Positions 1 through 9,993 of a stretch of DNA of 64,000 bases are shown in pieces. The stretch's first letter is position 1; each line of letters opens with the position of its first letter. The notes under the pieces are model-generated. The model was not told where the DNA came from. It made no database searches and saw only the letters and a list, made by a program, of their open reading frames with translations. The DNA is taken from NCBI GenBank assembly GCA_022843445.1, contig JALHNS010000001.1:1-64000 (forward strand), written 5' to 3'. Made by a program: the position numbers and the translations under genes. This DNA is from Gemmata sp. (GTDB lineage: Bacteria > Planctomycetota > Planctomycetia > Gemmatales > Gemmataceae).

Positions 1-84
1 GGAAGCGTGATCCGCTACCACCAACGGCGGAACGAACAGGCCACGAAGTCGCACAAGAAACGGCGGCATAGATCCGTCATCTAA
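1..84 (+). mobile_element. C-terminal end of a probable transposase (partial, runs off left edge), IS remnant
   Basis: Open frame from base 1: GSVIRYHQRRNEQATKSHKKRRHRSVI* (TAA at 82-84). Basic tail, directly abutting a truncated methyltransferase on the opposite strand. Confidence 0.4.
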
Positions 85-715
85 AGCCGCGCTGTAGTGG
101 TAAGTTCGGCTGCTCGTGATCATCAATTGATATTGCAATCACGCCATCTTCACTCAACAGATTTCGAGCAATCTTTAAACGCGGGTACATCATGTTGAGC
201 CAGTTCGTGTGTCTCCCTCCCTGCGTCTCCTCCTCGTTGCTCGTTGCGTGCCCGTTCCCGTCAACTTGCCCAGTCTCGCGCTTGTACTGGCCGATGGGGT
301 CGCGGAAGTCGTCAGGGTACACGAAGTCGGTGCCGGTGTTATACGGTGGGTCGATGTAGATGAGCTTCACCTTGCCGCTGTAGCTCTTTTGCAGCAGCTT
401 CAGCACTTCGAGGTTGTCGCCTTCGATCATCAGGTTCTGCGTCGTGTCCCAATCGACGCTGTCCGCCGGGGCCGGGCGCAGCGTGCCCGCGCTCGGCGTC
501 AGCGCGTGCTGGCGCGCGGCGCGCTTGCCGTGCCAGTTCAGGCCGTACTTCTCTTGCCCTTCCGCCACCGCGCCGCCCAGCAGTTGCTTCAGCACGTCGA
601 AGTTCAGGCCGTCTTCGCTGAACGCTTCGGGGAACAGTTCGCGCAGCTTGGCGACGTTCGCGCCGATCTGATCGGCCGACTTGCTGATGGGGTCGTTCGC
701 GGTGATGGGCGTCAT
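77..715 (-). pseudogene. Site-specific DNA methyltransferase (type III Mod-like), 3'-truncated
   Basis: Contains the DPPYNTGTDFVY catalytic motif and LLSEDGVIAISIDDHEQPNL, then switches to non-homologous PLQRGFR* where the family would continue for several hundred residues. Confidence 0.75.
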
Positions 716-718
716 GCG

Positions 719-1480
719 TCAGTCTCCGGCCGCGAGCGCGTCGCGGAGCCGCGCCCGCTCGTCTTTCAGGTTCCGCAGTTGCAAGTTCAGTTCGATGCGC
801 CGCGCCAGTTGCCGCTCCGCGGCGGCAGCGGTTTCGAGCGCGACCACGCGGCCGTCGAGTTCCGCGTACTCGCCCAACAGCGCGCGCCGGCGGTCGGCCG
901 CGGCCCGCGAACCGCACACGCGGAACGCACCGCACACGCGCGCCGCGGCCAGCGCCTCGGCACGGTCGATCCACGCCTGATACATCTCCTGTAAATGGGC
1001 CGCGCGCAACTCGGCCAGCGCAAGGCTGTTCACGAAGGCCGTACCGGGCGCGTCGGCGGTGAGGGCGGCGCGGACCGTGTCGCCGTCGAGCACCGTCTTG
1101 CCGGCCTCGTTCTCCGCGTGGCGAATGTGGGCCAGCGAGAGCGCGAGGCCGTCGGCACCGGTGGTGAGCAACAACACCGGGTACGGGATCGCGCGGTGAA
1201 CCAACTCGCAGATGCGCTCGGCCTTGGCCTTTTCGCGCAGTTCGAGCGTGAGAACCGCGACTTCGAGATACTCGCGCACGTCGTCCGTGTACGCCGGCAC
1301 GCCCACCGTTTCCGGCTTCAGGGCCGCGACCCATGTCAGTTCTTCGACGCCTTCGGAAATCCGCTTCTTGTCGGCCGCAGTCGGCGCGCCGTTCTCCAAC
1401 AGCAACTTCTTGGTGATGCGCTGGTTCAGCACCGCTTGCGGCGGCAGCGCGAGTGCGGCAATCACGTCGTCGGCGGTCAC
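719..1480 (-). CDS. DUF4391 domain-containing protein
   Basis: VTADDVIAALALPPQAVLNQRITKKLLLENGAPTAADKKRISEGVEELTWVAALKPETVGV; GTG start at 1480 overlaps the stop of the upstream helicase (GTGA). Confidence 0.7.
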   Translation of the reverse strand: MTADDVIAALALPPQAVLNQRITKKLLLENGAPTAADKKRISEGVEELTWVAALKPETVGVPAYTDDVREYLEVAVLTLELREKAKAERICELVHRAIPYPVLLLTTGADGLALSLAHIRHAENEAGKTVLDGDTVRAALTADAPGTAFVNSLALAELRAAHLQEMYQAWIDRAEALAAARVCGAFRVCGSRAAADRRRALLGEYAELDGRVVALETAAAAERQLARRIELNLQLRNLKDERARLRDALAAGD

Positions 1481-4400
1481 GCGACCTCCTCCGAAAGCAC
1501 CGCGACGAACGCCACCACTTCGAACTCGTTGGCCCCGGCGAACTCGCCCTTGCCCGCGTGTGTGCCGCCGGGTGTGAACAGGCTCGCGGCGGCCCGCTCT
1601 TCCTTCTTCCCGGTGATCGCGCCGACCGCGACAGAAAGCAACTGTTGGTAGTGCTCCATGCGCTCGCCGTCGCGGGTGAGCGCGTCGAACCGCGCGCACG
1701 CGGGGGCGTCGGCGGTGGTGCGGCCGGCGCACGCGCGCTTCAGGTGGTCGAGAATCTGCTTGGCCTGCGCGAACGAGTGGGCAACGGTGCCGTCGTCCGC
1801 GACGTGAACGAGGTAGTGCGGCGCGAGCGGGTACCCGGCCTCGGCGGGCTTGTCGGCCGCTTCACCCACGGCGCGCAGGCAGAAGATCGCGCCGGCGGGA
1901 ACGGCGGAGTCGCCCGCGCCACCGGTCACAACGGCAAAGGTGCCGAACGGCAGGGCCGCGAGCGCGTCGCGCTTGTCCTTCGGCACCCGCGCGAGGTCGA
2001 TGCGGAAGTCGTTCAGGGTCAGGTCGGAGAGGGACACCCCGCTGGACAGGTCTTCGATGTCGATAACCGCGTCTTGGAGTTTCAGCAGTTGCTTGCGGCG
2101 GTATTCGAGGTCGTTCATCTGGTCGCCGCTCTTCTGCTCGATGACGTTCTCCTCCCCGGTCGCGGAGATGTCCAAGAGAACCATGCGCCCGCTCACGCGC
2201 TGTTCGAGGTTGATGTACTCTTCGAGTTCCATGTTGGGCCAGAAGTTGACGAGCTGGATGACGGCGTTCGGCGAGCCGATGCGGTCGATGCGGCCGAACC
2301 GCTGGATGATGCGCACGGGGTTCCAGTGGATGTCGTAATTCACGAGGAAGTCGCAGTCCTGAAGGTTCTGTCCTTCGGAAATGCAGTCGGTGGCGATGAG
2401 CAGGTCGATGTCGCCTTCCGCGGCGAGATCGGCCGGGCGCTCCTTGGCGCGCGGGGCGAACGCCGAGAGCAGCGACGACATATCGGTGCGCGTGTCCGCG
2501 AGGGTGCAGCGGTTCTTCCCGGACCCGGTGACGACCGCGGTGTGCAGGCCCAGTTCCGCGGCCCACGAGTGCAGCGAGTCGTACAGGTAGTGGGCCGTGT
2601 CCGCGAACGCGGTGAACACGATTACCTTGCGGTTCCCGGGGTTGATGGGAGCGCGCACCTTCTCGGCAATGACTTTGCGCAACTCCGCGAGCTTGGCGTC
2701 GCGCGCCGGGCCAACGCGCCGGGCTTCGGCGAGCAGCGCGGAGAGCCGGTCGCGGTCTTCGACCAAATCTTGCCGCCAGCGCACGCGGTCCACGTCTTGA
2801 AGCAGCACCTTCACCTTGCTGCCGACGAGCAGTGCCTCGAACGCCGCATCGTCAACGTCCACGTCTGCGATGTCGATTTCCTCCACGTCGCCGGTGTCGT
2901 GCCGGTCGAGCCGGCGCAAGGTCGCTTCCACGTCGTGCAACTGGCGCTGCACGGTCAGGGCGAACGCGGGAACGGCGCTCTCCATACGCTTGAGCAGGTT
3001 GACGCGCAGCAGTTGGACGAGACTTTCCTCGCGGTCGGCTTGGCGGAACAGGCCGGACCCGCCTTTCACGCGCTGGCTGTATTTGGCGTCGTAAGCGGCC
3101 TGCTTACCGGGCAGAACGTAGCGCAGCGGAGCGTACGCGCTGAGGTTGACGCGCCGGATTTCGTCGTTGATGTCGGCAATCGGGCGGAACTCGTGCGCCA
3201 AGTCCACGTCGGCCTTGATGTTCACCGGCTTCAGCCGCTCCGGGAACTTCCCGGTCTCTGCGGTGCCGTAATACTTCTCGATGTGCTTGCGCGAGCGCGC
3301 GATGGTGATGAGGTCGAGCAGTTGGAAGTAGTCGAACCCGAGCATGTCCATGAGGCGCGCCGGGCGGCGCTCGGTGTCGTCCAGTTGGAGCCACCGGTTG
3401 AACTGCGTTTGGGCCAACCGCACGCTCGCCTCGATACTCCCGATGCCCTGCGCGCTGAGCGCGTCGTCGCGCCCCTCGGTGACGAAGGCGATTTGGTTCT
3501 TCAGGTCCGCGAGCCGGTTGTTTACCGGGGTGGCCGAGAGCATGAGAACGCGGGTGCGCACCCCCTCGCGGATCACGCGGCGCATGAGCTTGTCGTACCG
3601 CGTCTCGCCCCCCGCGGTGGGCGTCTTCTTGTTGCGGAAGTTGTGGCTCTCGTCGATCACAACGAAGTCGTAGTTTCCCCAATTGATGTGGGTCAGGTCG
3701 ATGTCGCCAGAGTGCCCGCTGTCGCGCGACAGGTCGGTGTGGTTGAGCACGTCGTAGTGGAACCGGTCCCCGGCCAGCACGTTGCGGCGGTCGTTGGTCT
3801 TGTACAGCGTCCAGTTGTCGCGCAACCGCTTCGGGCACAGAACGAGCACGCGGTCGTTGCGCAGTTCGAAGTACTTTATCACAGCGAGCGCCTCGAACGT
3901 CTTCCCGAGGCCCACGCTGTCGGCGAGAATGCACCCGCCGTACCGTTCCAGTTTGTCGATGGCCCCGACCGCGCCGTCGCGCTGGAACCGGAACAACTTG
4001 TTCCACACGGCGGTGCCCTTGATGCCGGTCGCGGACTTCACGATCCGCTCTTCGTCCAGTTCTTCGCCATACTTCCGAAACAGGTGGAACAGGCTGAGGT
4101 GGTATGCAAGTTCGGGCGCGCGGTGATCGGCCAGTTCGCGGAGCCGGGCGAGCAAGAGGGAGGTGGCGTCGCCCCCGCTCGCGGTGCGCTCCCACAACTG
4201 CGCGAACCACTCGCCCAACCCCGCGGCCTCATCGGGCGACTCTGCGTATTGGATCAGGCCGAACTGGTTGCCGGGCGTGAGTCCGAGGCCGGCGGTTGTG
4301 AGCGGGCAGTTCCCCGCGAGGGCCGAGGCCCCGCCACCGGGTTGGCGCAGGACAATCGTCGATTGCGGCAGTACCGGTGCCAGTTGCACTTTCGCATTGG

Positions 4401-4674
4401 CCCCGATCCAGCGCGCGCAGAGTGCCGCGAGCCAACGGCCGAGCAACTTGTTCCGCGCGGCGCGGTCCGCGGCGGTGCCCAACAGCGCGAGATCGTGCGC
4501 GGCCGGATCGGGCACGACCAGACGGCACGTTACGCCGGTCAGCACCGCGCGCAGTTGGCTGAACGCAAACAACGAAAGCTCGGGAGTGGCGATGTCGAGT
4601 GACCCGCCCGGCTTGAGGGCCACGTTCAACACATCAAGCACGCGGTCGGTGCCGCTGTTCCGAATCAGTTTCAT
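1477..4674 (-). CDS. Helicase-related protein (SNF2/DEAD-like, defence-associated)
   Basis: Walker A-like DSVGLGKTFEAL, DESHNFRNK, LSATPVNNR, and helicase C motifs ATDCISEGQNLQDCDFLVNYDIHWNPVRIIQRFGRIDRIGS. Start taken at MKLIRNSGTDRVLDVLNVALKPGGSLDIATPELSLFAF. Confidence 0.85.
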   Translation of the reverse strand: MKLIRNSGTDRVLDVLNVALKPGGSLDIATPELSLFAFSQLRAVLTGVTCRLVVPDPAAHDLALLGTAADRAARNKLLGRWLAALCARWIGANAKVQLAPVLPQSTIVLRQPGGGASALAGNCPLTTAGLGLTPGNQFGLIQYAESPDEAAGLGEWFAQLWERTASGGDATSLLLARLRELADHRAPELAYHLSLFHLFRKYGEELDEERIVKSATGIKGTAVWNKLFRFQRDGAVGAIDKLERYGGCILADSVGLGKTFEALAVIKYFELRNDRVLVLCPKRLRDNWTLYKTNDRRNVLAGDRFHYDVLNHTDLSRDSGHSGDIDLTHINWGNYDFVVIDESHNFRNKKTPTAGGETRYDKLMRRVIREGVRTRVLMLSATPVNNRLADLKNQIAFVTEGRDDALSAQGIGSIEASVRLAQTQFNRWLQLDDTERRPARLMDMLGFDYFQLLDLITIARSRKHIEKYYGTAETGKFPERLKPVNIKADVDLAHEFRPIADINDEIRRVNLSAYAPLRYVLPGKQAAYDAKYSQRVKGGSGLFRQADREESLVQLLRVNLLKRMESAVPAFALTVQRQLHDVEATLRRLDRHDTGDVEEIDIADVDVDDAAFEALLVGSKVKVLLQDVDRVRWRQDLVEDRDRLSALLAEARRVGPARDAKLAELRKVIAEKVRAPINPGNRKVIVFTAFADTAHYLYDSLHSWAAELGLHTAVVTGSGKNRCTLADTRTDMSSLLSAFAPRAKERPADLAAEGDIDLLIATDCISEGQNLQDCDFLVNYDIHWNPVRIIQRFGRIDRIGSPNAVIQLVNFWPNMELEEYINLEQRVSGRMVLLDISATGEENVIEQKSGDQMNDLEYRRKQLLKLQDAVIDIEDLSSGVSLSDLTLNDFRIDLARVPKDKRDALAALPFGTFAVVTGGAGDSAVPAGAIFCLRAVGEAADKPAEAGYPLAPHYLVHVADDGTVAHSFAQAKQILDHLKRACAGRTTADAPACARFDALTRDGERMEHYQQLLSVAVGAITGKKEERAAASLFTPGGTHAGKGEFAGANEFEVVAFVAVLSEEVA

Positions 4675-4857
4675 ACTTGCCGTCCGAATCAGCGGCAGAA
4701 AGTTCGTGAGAAGTGATAGTGTGGTCGGGCGAAAAGGGAAATGCAACGGCCCGTTGCGAGCGACGGACATGCCGCAACACATCCGACCACCCGCGGCCAA
4801 CGGGTAGCGGGTATGATTCCGGGAGTGACCCTCCGGTGACACCCAATCTGGTGCCGC

Positions 4858-5874
4858 ATGACGAGCCTCGCTCGCGCAACCGCAAGCCGCCTCAACGGCG
4901 CGCTGTCCACCGGCCCCAAGACCGCCGCGGGGAAAGCCGTCGTTGCCCGGAACGCGGTCAAGCACGGCATCTTCGCCGCCGTCCCTGTCGTTTCGGGCGA
5001 GTGCGCGCAGACGTGGGAAGCGCACCGCGTCGGGGTTCTTGATTCCCTCCAACCGAGCGGCGCGCTGGAAGTGAACCTTGCGGAACGTGTTGCCCTCACC
5101 CTGTGGCGTCTTCAGCGCCTCAACCGCTACGAGGCCGCGGCCATTGGCACCGCGGTGGACGACGCCGGGCTACCGCCGCCAGAAACCGACCCGTTCACCG
5201 GCGCGCTGAACCTCACGGCCGTGAACCGAGAAGAGCACTTGAAGTGGCTGCGGAACGAGTATCGCTCCGCGAGTGAGAGTTTCACCGCGTTCACCGAAGC
5301 CGTCGAACTCGTGCGCGGGGTAACGAACGGCAGTTCTGAGGCTCTTTCTGGCGAACTGATCGAACTGATACTCGGTTGGGCTTCGGGCATCGTCTACGAG
5401 CGCCCCTTGCGGAAGTTCGACCCAGAACCGCCCTGCAACCCGACCTTTCTCACGGCCTTCGGCCTACCTCCCGGAAGTGTCCGCCGCGCGCCGTGGACCG
5501 CCGACCTGTTCCTCCGCGCGCTCACCCACCACGCCGACGCAATCGGGCAACCCCTTGAGGCATTTCGCCGCGAACTTGAGGAAGGCCTTCACGATCGCGC
5601 CGGGGCTTACGCTCGCGAAGCCAACCGACTAAATCGCGAACTCACCGGTTGTCGGCGTCGGCAGGAAACGTGGCACGACCGGGCCGCGACCGACGCGCTG
5701 CTCCCGCCGCTCGACGTACTCGAGCGCATCAGCAAGTACGAGAAACACCTGCACAATACGCTCACTTCAACCCTCCACGAACTCGAACGACTGCAAGCGC
5801 GGCGCGGTGGTGCATTCGTTCCGCCCCCGATGGTCGCGGACGTCCAAGTCACAGTCACCCACGAGCACGGGTAG
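4858..5874 (+). CDS. Hypothetical protein with N-terminal TGPKTAAGKAVVARNAVKHG motif
   Basis: Long ORF; the motif TGPKT..GK....NA.KHG recurs in uncharacterised bacterial proteins. Confidence 0.6.
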   Translation: MTSLARATASRLNGALSTGPKTAAGKAVVARNAVKHGIFAAVPVVSGECAQTWEAHRVGVLDSLQPSGALEVNLAERVALTLWRLQRLNRYEAAAIGTAVDDAGLPPPETDPFTGALNLTAVNREEHLKWLRNEYRSASESFTAFTEAVELVRGVTNGSSEALSGELIELILGWASGIVYERPLRKFDPEPPCNPTFLTAFGLPPGSVRRAPWTADLFLRALTHHADAIGQPLEAFRRELEEGLHDRAGAYAREANRLNRELTGCRRRQETWHDRAATDALLPPLDVLERISKYEKHLHNTLTSTLHELERLQARRGGAFVPPPMVADVQVTVTHEHG

Positions 5875-6040
5875 CGGCCCTCGGGTTTGTTTTTGCAACT
5901 TGTCGATTGCGTCTGCCCAGAGTTGGTGTTGTTTTGTTGCGGTGGATTCAGGTACACTCAAAGCTAGGCCTGCGCCTCACCGCGCAGGTCGATTCTGACC
6001 AGCACAATCCCCGCGTCGGTCTCACGGAGGAGACACGCCC

Positions 6041-7096
6041 ATGCCTTTGGAAAAGCTTGACCTTACGGCAATTCTGCGTGCCGCTGCCGAGTTGATCGAA
6101 GCCACAACAAATTACCGGCCCGAAGACCATCCCGAAATAATCGCAGCTCAAGCCGCCCCCGCGGAAGCCCCAGAACCGTCCATCGAAGCACAGTTGGGCT
6201 GGCACGCCGCGCTCGGCGCGATCCTCGACGCCGGCAATCGCCTCAAGGTCGCGCTCGGCGCGACCGGTGAGTTGCGGCCCGGGCGGGTGCGCGGGAGCAA
6301 CGTGCCCGCGGTTTGGGAGCATTTCGATTCGGATTTCGCCAATGTGGATCAGCCGCGAGCGGCCCGATTGGGGTTACTCCGAATTGCCCGCGCCGCCGCG
6401 GAACTGTCAGGATACGCACGCCGGAAGCGCCCGCCCGACAGCATGCGCGAACGTGGCCTCTCGTTCCTTGAACGCGGTATCCGCTTGGTGTGGCCGTCGA
6501 TGGCGGAACACGAACGTAACGAGGTTCGGCACCTGTTGCCCGCGCTGCGTTCCGCCTTCGGTTGGTCCGGTGCGACCGACGCGCTGCCCCCGGTCTGGGT
6601 TGGTCCACCCGAACTCGACGACACTGAATGCTTCGGGATGTACGACCGACAGGGTGGATATTACGCCAGCACGCGCGAAGACCTTGAGGAGCAGCAAGCG
6701 TTCGTTGCTGCGATAAACAGCGCAAGCAAGGCGAGAAACGCGAGCGCCCCACCTGCTCCTGCGAACGACCAAGGCAAGCCGCGGAAGAAGCTCAGCACAC
6801 AACCCGGAGAAGCGCGTGCCAAACTGGTAGCCGCTCTCACGAAGCACCATCGCTATGCAGACGGCGGCGCGCTACACCTCGAACCGGTTGGGAACAACGA
6901 ACTGGCTCGGCTCGCGGGAGTTGACCCCAGCACGGCCTCGGACTTCTTCCAAGCTAAATTCAAGGGGCACGGCAAGTACAAGAACCTCTGCCAAGACGCT
7001 GCGGAACTCGCGTTCGCGCTCAAAATCCTGAATGGGGAAGTCGCCCCGCATCTATTGTTCGGCAATTCGGAGCAGGTCGCGGCTGATGACAAGTAA
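6041..7096 (+). CDS. Hypothetical protein, mobile-element cargo
   Basis: ORF of 351 aa upstream of and co-directional with HTH, primase and integrase genes. Confidence 0.6.
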   Translation: MPLEKLDLTAILRAAAELIEATTNYRPEDHPEIIAAQAAPAEAPEPSIEAQLGWHAALGAILDAGNRLKVALGATGELRPGRVRGSNVPAVWEHFDSDFANVDQPRAARLGLLRIARAAAELSGYARRKRPPDSMRERGLSFLERGIRLVWPSMAEHERNEVRHLLPALRSAFGWSGATDALPPVWVGPPELDDTECFGMYDRQGGYYASTREDLEEQQAFVAAINSASKARNASAPPAPANDQGKPRKKLSTQPGEARAKLVAALTKHHRYADGGALHLEPVGNNELARLAGVDPSTASDFFQAKFKGHGKYKNLCQDAAELAFALKILNGEVAPHLLFGNSEQVAADDK

Positions 7097-7237
7097 GGAA
7101 CCGGGGTGTTGGATCGTTGGGCACGAATGACCCAACAGTCGCGGGATTTCGAGACGGCGCAAACCTATGCCCCTCAAGGCGATTCGGTGCGGGGGCGCGG
7201 TGTTGGGCGAAATCCGTCCAACGCTGGCGCAACGGGT

Positions 7238-7537
7238 ATGCGGGCCGCGCGGTGCGGCTCGTGTCCCGTGGAACCCAATCCCGTGGCAGACCAACCTGAA
7301 CAGGCTCCCCCTCTGGCTCTGCGACCGCGCGAAGCGGCGAAGCGACTCCGCATCTCCGAACGGCTCCTCTGGCAGTTGACGCACGACGGGTGCATCCCGT
7401 GCGTGCGCGTCGGCATGGGCAAGCGCAAGAGCGTGCTGTACCCGGTGGCGCTGCTCGAAGAGTGGCTCCGCGAGCAAGCCGGACAACCGGCCCAACCCAC
7501 CGACGCTGCGAAGGGGGTGACAAATGACCCCCGTTGA
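7238..7537 (+). CDS. Helix-turn-helix DNA-binding protein (excisionase/AlpA-like)
   Basis: LALRPREAAKRLRISERLLWQLTHDGCIPCVRVGMGKRKSVLYPVALLEEWLREQ is typical of MerR/Xis-type HTH_17 domains. Confidence 0.7.
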   Translation: MRAARCGSCPVEPNPVADQPEQAPPLALRPREAAKRLRISERLLWQLTHDGCIPCVRVGMGKRKSVLYPVALLEEWLREQAGQPAQPTDAAKGVTNDPR

Positions 7538-9974
7538 ACTGCTGCTCTCGAAGCTCAAGGGCGCGCGGAAGGCCGGCAACCGCTGGTCCGCACGGTGCCC
7601 GGCGCACGAAGACGCTCGCGCGAGTCTGAGCGTGGACGAAGGCGACGACGGGCGCGTGCTGGTGAAGTGCTTCGCGGGTTGTACCGCGGAAGCCGTGTGT
7701 ACCGCGGTCGGGCTAAAGCTCCGCGACCTGATGCCCGAACCCACCGGCGCGCCCGCGACCCGAAAGCCCAAGCCGCCCGCGAAGACCTACCCGACCGCGA
7801 ACGACGCGGTGCGCGCCCTCGAACAGAAGCACGGGCCGCGGTCGAACTGGTGGACGTACCAGAACGCCGCGGGCGAACCGATCGGAGTAGTGGTGCGCTG
7901 GGACCGCGATTGCAAGAAAGACGTTCGCCCTATCGCGCGTGTGGGTGATCGGTGGCAGGTGGGCGCGATGCCCGAACCGCGCCCGTTGTATCGGCTCCCG
8001 GAACTCGCAACGGCAAATCTGGTGCTCGTAACCGAAGGCGAGAAGTGCGCCGAGGCGGTTCGCGCGATTGGGTTCACCGCGACCACTTCGGCCGGCGGTT
8101 CGCAAGCCGCGGGGCGAACGGACTGGCAACCGCTCGCGGGGAAACACATTTGGCTTTTGCCGGACAACGACGCGCCCGGCCGCAAGTACGCGGATGATGT
8201 CGTCGCGGCACTCGGACGGCTAACGCCCGCGCCGGTGGTGCGGGTGGTCGAATTGCCGAACTTGCCGGACAAGGGCGACGTGGTGGACTGGATCGACGCG
8301 CACCCGCACAAGGACAACCGCGACAAGCTGCGCGCGGACCTCGACGCGCTCGGGCGCGCCGCACCGCCGAACGAACCGGACCCGCCCGACGATTCGGACC
8401 AGTTCCGCCCGTTCCCCGTGTCGGCGCTGCCAGAACCGGTGCGCGGGTTCGTGACGAGAGGCGCGCGGGCGATTGGGTGCGACCAGTCGTTCGTCGCGCT
8501 GCCCGTGCTGGTCGCGCTCGCCGCGGCCGTGGGCAACACGCGGCGGCTCGAACTGCGGCACTCGTGGCACGTCGCGCCGATTCTCTGGGCCGCGGTGGTG
8601 GGTGAAAGCGGCACCGCGAAGACCCCCGCGTTTGAACTCGCGCTCCGGGCCGTGCGCGCGCAACAGGACGCGGCGTTCCGGCGCAACGCCCGCGAGCAGG
8701 ACGCGCACGCGTGCCAACTCGCCGTCTGGGAACGGGACCATGCGGCGTGGAAGCGCTCGAAGGGGGGTGGCCCGCCGCCCGACAAGCCACAACCGCCCCG
8801 CTCGGAGCGGTACGTCGTGAACGACACGACCGTTGAAGCGCTGGTGCCGATCCTGATCGACAACCCGCGCGGGGTACTGCTCGAGCGCGACGAACTCGCG
8901 GGCTGGTTCGGCTCGTTCGACCGGTACGCGGGTGGCGGCAAGGGCGGTTCGGATGAGTCCCACTGGTTATCGATGTTCCGCGCGATGAGCGTAACTGTGG
9001 ACCGCAAGACCGGCCCCGCGCGCACACTGCACGTTCCGGCCGCGGCCGTGTGGATCGTCGGCGGCATCCAACCCGCGATTCTGGAGCGCGCGTTCGACAC
9101 GAAGCGCCGCGAATCCGGGTTGGCGGCGCGGTTCTTGCTCGCGCGCCCGCCGCGGCGCGCGAAGGCGTGGACCGACGCCGACATCGACCCGAAGGCAGAA
9201 GCCGCCCTCGCGCGCGTGTTCGCGGCGCTGTACGAACTGCGCGCGGGCGACGACCCGAACCAACCGTACCCGCTGGTGCGACTCGCCCCTGAAGCGCGGG
9301 CGCTGTGGACCGACTTCTACGACCGACACAACGCGGAGCAAGCGGCGCTGTGCGGGGACGAAGCCGCGGCGTGGTCGAAGCTCGAAGAGTACGCGGCGCG
9401 GCTCGCGCTGGTGCTGCACTTCGTGCGCTGGGCCGCGCACGATCCGACGTTGGCATCGGATGCCATTCTCGATGCCGCGAGCATGCGCGCCGGAATCGTG
9501 CTCACGGAGTGGTTCAAGCGCGAAGCGCGGCGCGTGTACACAATGCTGTCCGAGGCCGAAGCAGATCGCGACACGCGAAATCTGGTGGAGTGGATCGGGC
9601 GCAAGAAGCGGCCCGTTTCGGTGCGCGAGGTTCAGCAAGGCTATCGGCCGTTGAAGGCTCCCGGTGCCGCGGAAGCCGCACTCGAAGCACTGGTGAAAGC
9701 GGGCCGCGGAACGTGGTGCCCCCTCGAACCGGGCGCGAAGGGTGGACGGCCAACTCGCGCGTTCGCGCTGTCTGCTGTCTACGAAACCCCCGAATCTGAG
9801 ATTGCGCGAGAGGGTATCGTAGACGTAGACACTGTAGACGCGCCCGCGGCGCACCCCACGACCGAACCCGCAAGCCAACCCGGCGCGGACCCGTTCCCGT
9901 TCGGGTTCAACAACCCCGACGACCCGGACGGCGAGCACCTGTTCGCCAACTCGCCGTCGAACCTTCCCGACTGA
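7524..9974 (+). CDS. Primase-like zinc-binding/TOPRIM plus DUF3987 domain protein
   Basis: N-terminal RWSARCPAHEDARASLSV..DDGRVLVKCFAGC zinc ribbon; LVLVTEGEKCAEAV TOPRIM-like; C-terminal VVGESGTAKTPAFELAL and LLERDELAGWFGSFDRY typical of DUF3987. Confidence 0.8.
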   Translation: MTPVELLLSKLKGARKAGNRWSARCPAHEDARASLSVDEGDDGRVLVKCFAGCTAEAVCTAVGLKLRDLMPEPTGAPATRKPKPPAKTYPTANDAVRALEQKHGPRSNWWTYQNAAGEPIGVVVRWDRDCKKDVRPIARVGDRWQVGAMPEPRPLYRLPELATANLVLVTEGEKCAEAVRAIGFTATTSAGGSQAAGRTDWQPLAGKHIWLLPDNDAPGRKYADDVVAALGRLTPAPVVRVVELPNLPDKGDVVDWIDAHPHKDNRDKLRADLDALGRAAPPNEPDPPDDSDQFRPFPVSALPEPVRGFVTRGARAIGCDQSFVALPVLVALAAAVGNTRRLELRHSWHVAPILWAAVVGESGTAKTPAFELALRAVRAQQDAAFRRNAREQDAHACQLAVWERDHAAWKRSKGGGPPPDKPQPPRSERYVVNDTTVEALVPILIDNPRGVLLERDELAGWFGSFDRYAGGGKGGSDESHWLSMFRAMSVTVDRKTGPARTLHVPAAAVWIVGGIQPAILERAFDTKRRESGLAARFLLARPPRRAKAWTDADIDPKAEAALARVFAALYELRAGDDPNQPYPLVRLAPEARALWTDFYDRHNAEQAALCGDEAAAWSKLEEYAARLALVLHFVRWAAHDPTLASDAILDAASMRAGIVLTEWFKREARRVYTMLSEAEADRDTRNLVEWIGRKKRPVSVREVQQGYRPLKAPGAAEAALEALVKAGRGTWCPLEPGAKGGRPTRAFALSAVYETPESEIAREGIVDVDTVDAPAAHPTTEPASQPGADPFPFGFNNPDDPDGEHLFANSPSNLPD

Positions 9975-9993
9975 ACACGAAAGGAACTTTCAC

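Noticed and set aside
1453-4602. 1049-aa plus-strand ORF
   Set aside because: Antisense to a helicase gene with clear motifs; low-complexity composition typical of shadow ORFs in high-GC DNA.
9819-9842. Short tandem gtagac repeats (gtagacgtagacactgtagacg)
   Set aside because: Lie inside the DUF3987 gene coding VDVDTVDAP; too short to be more than local codon repetition.
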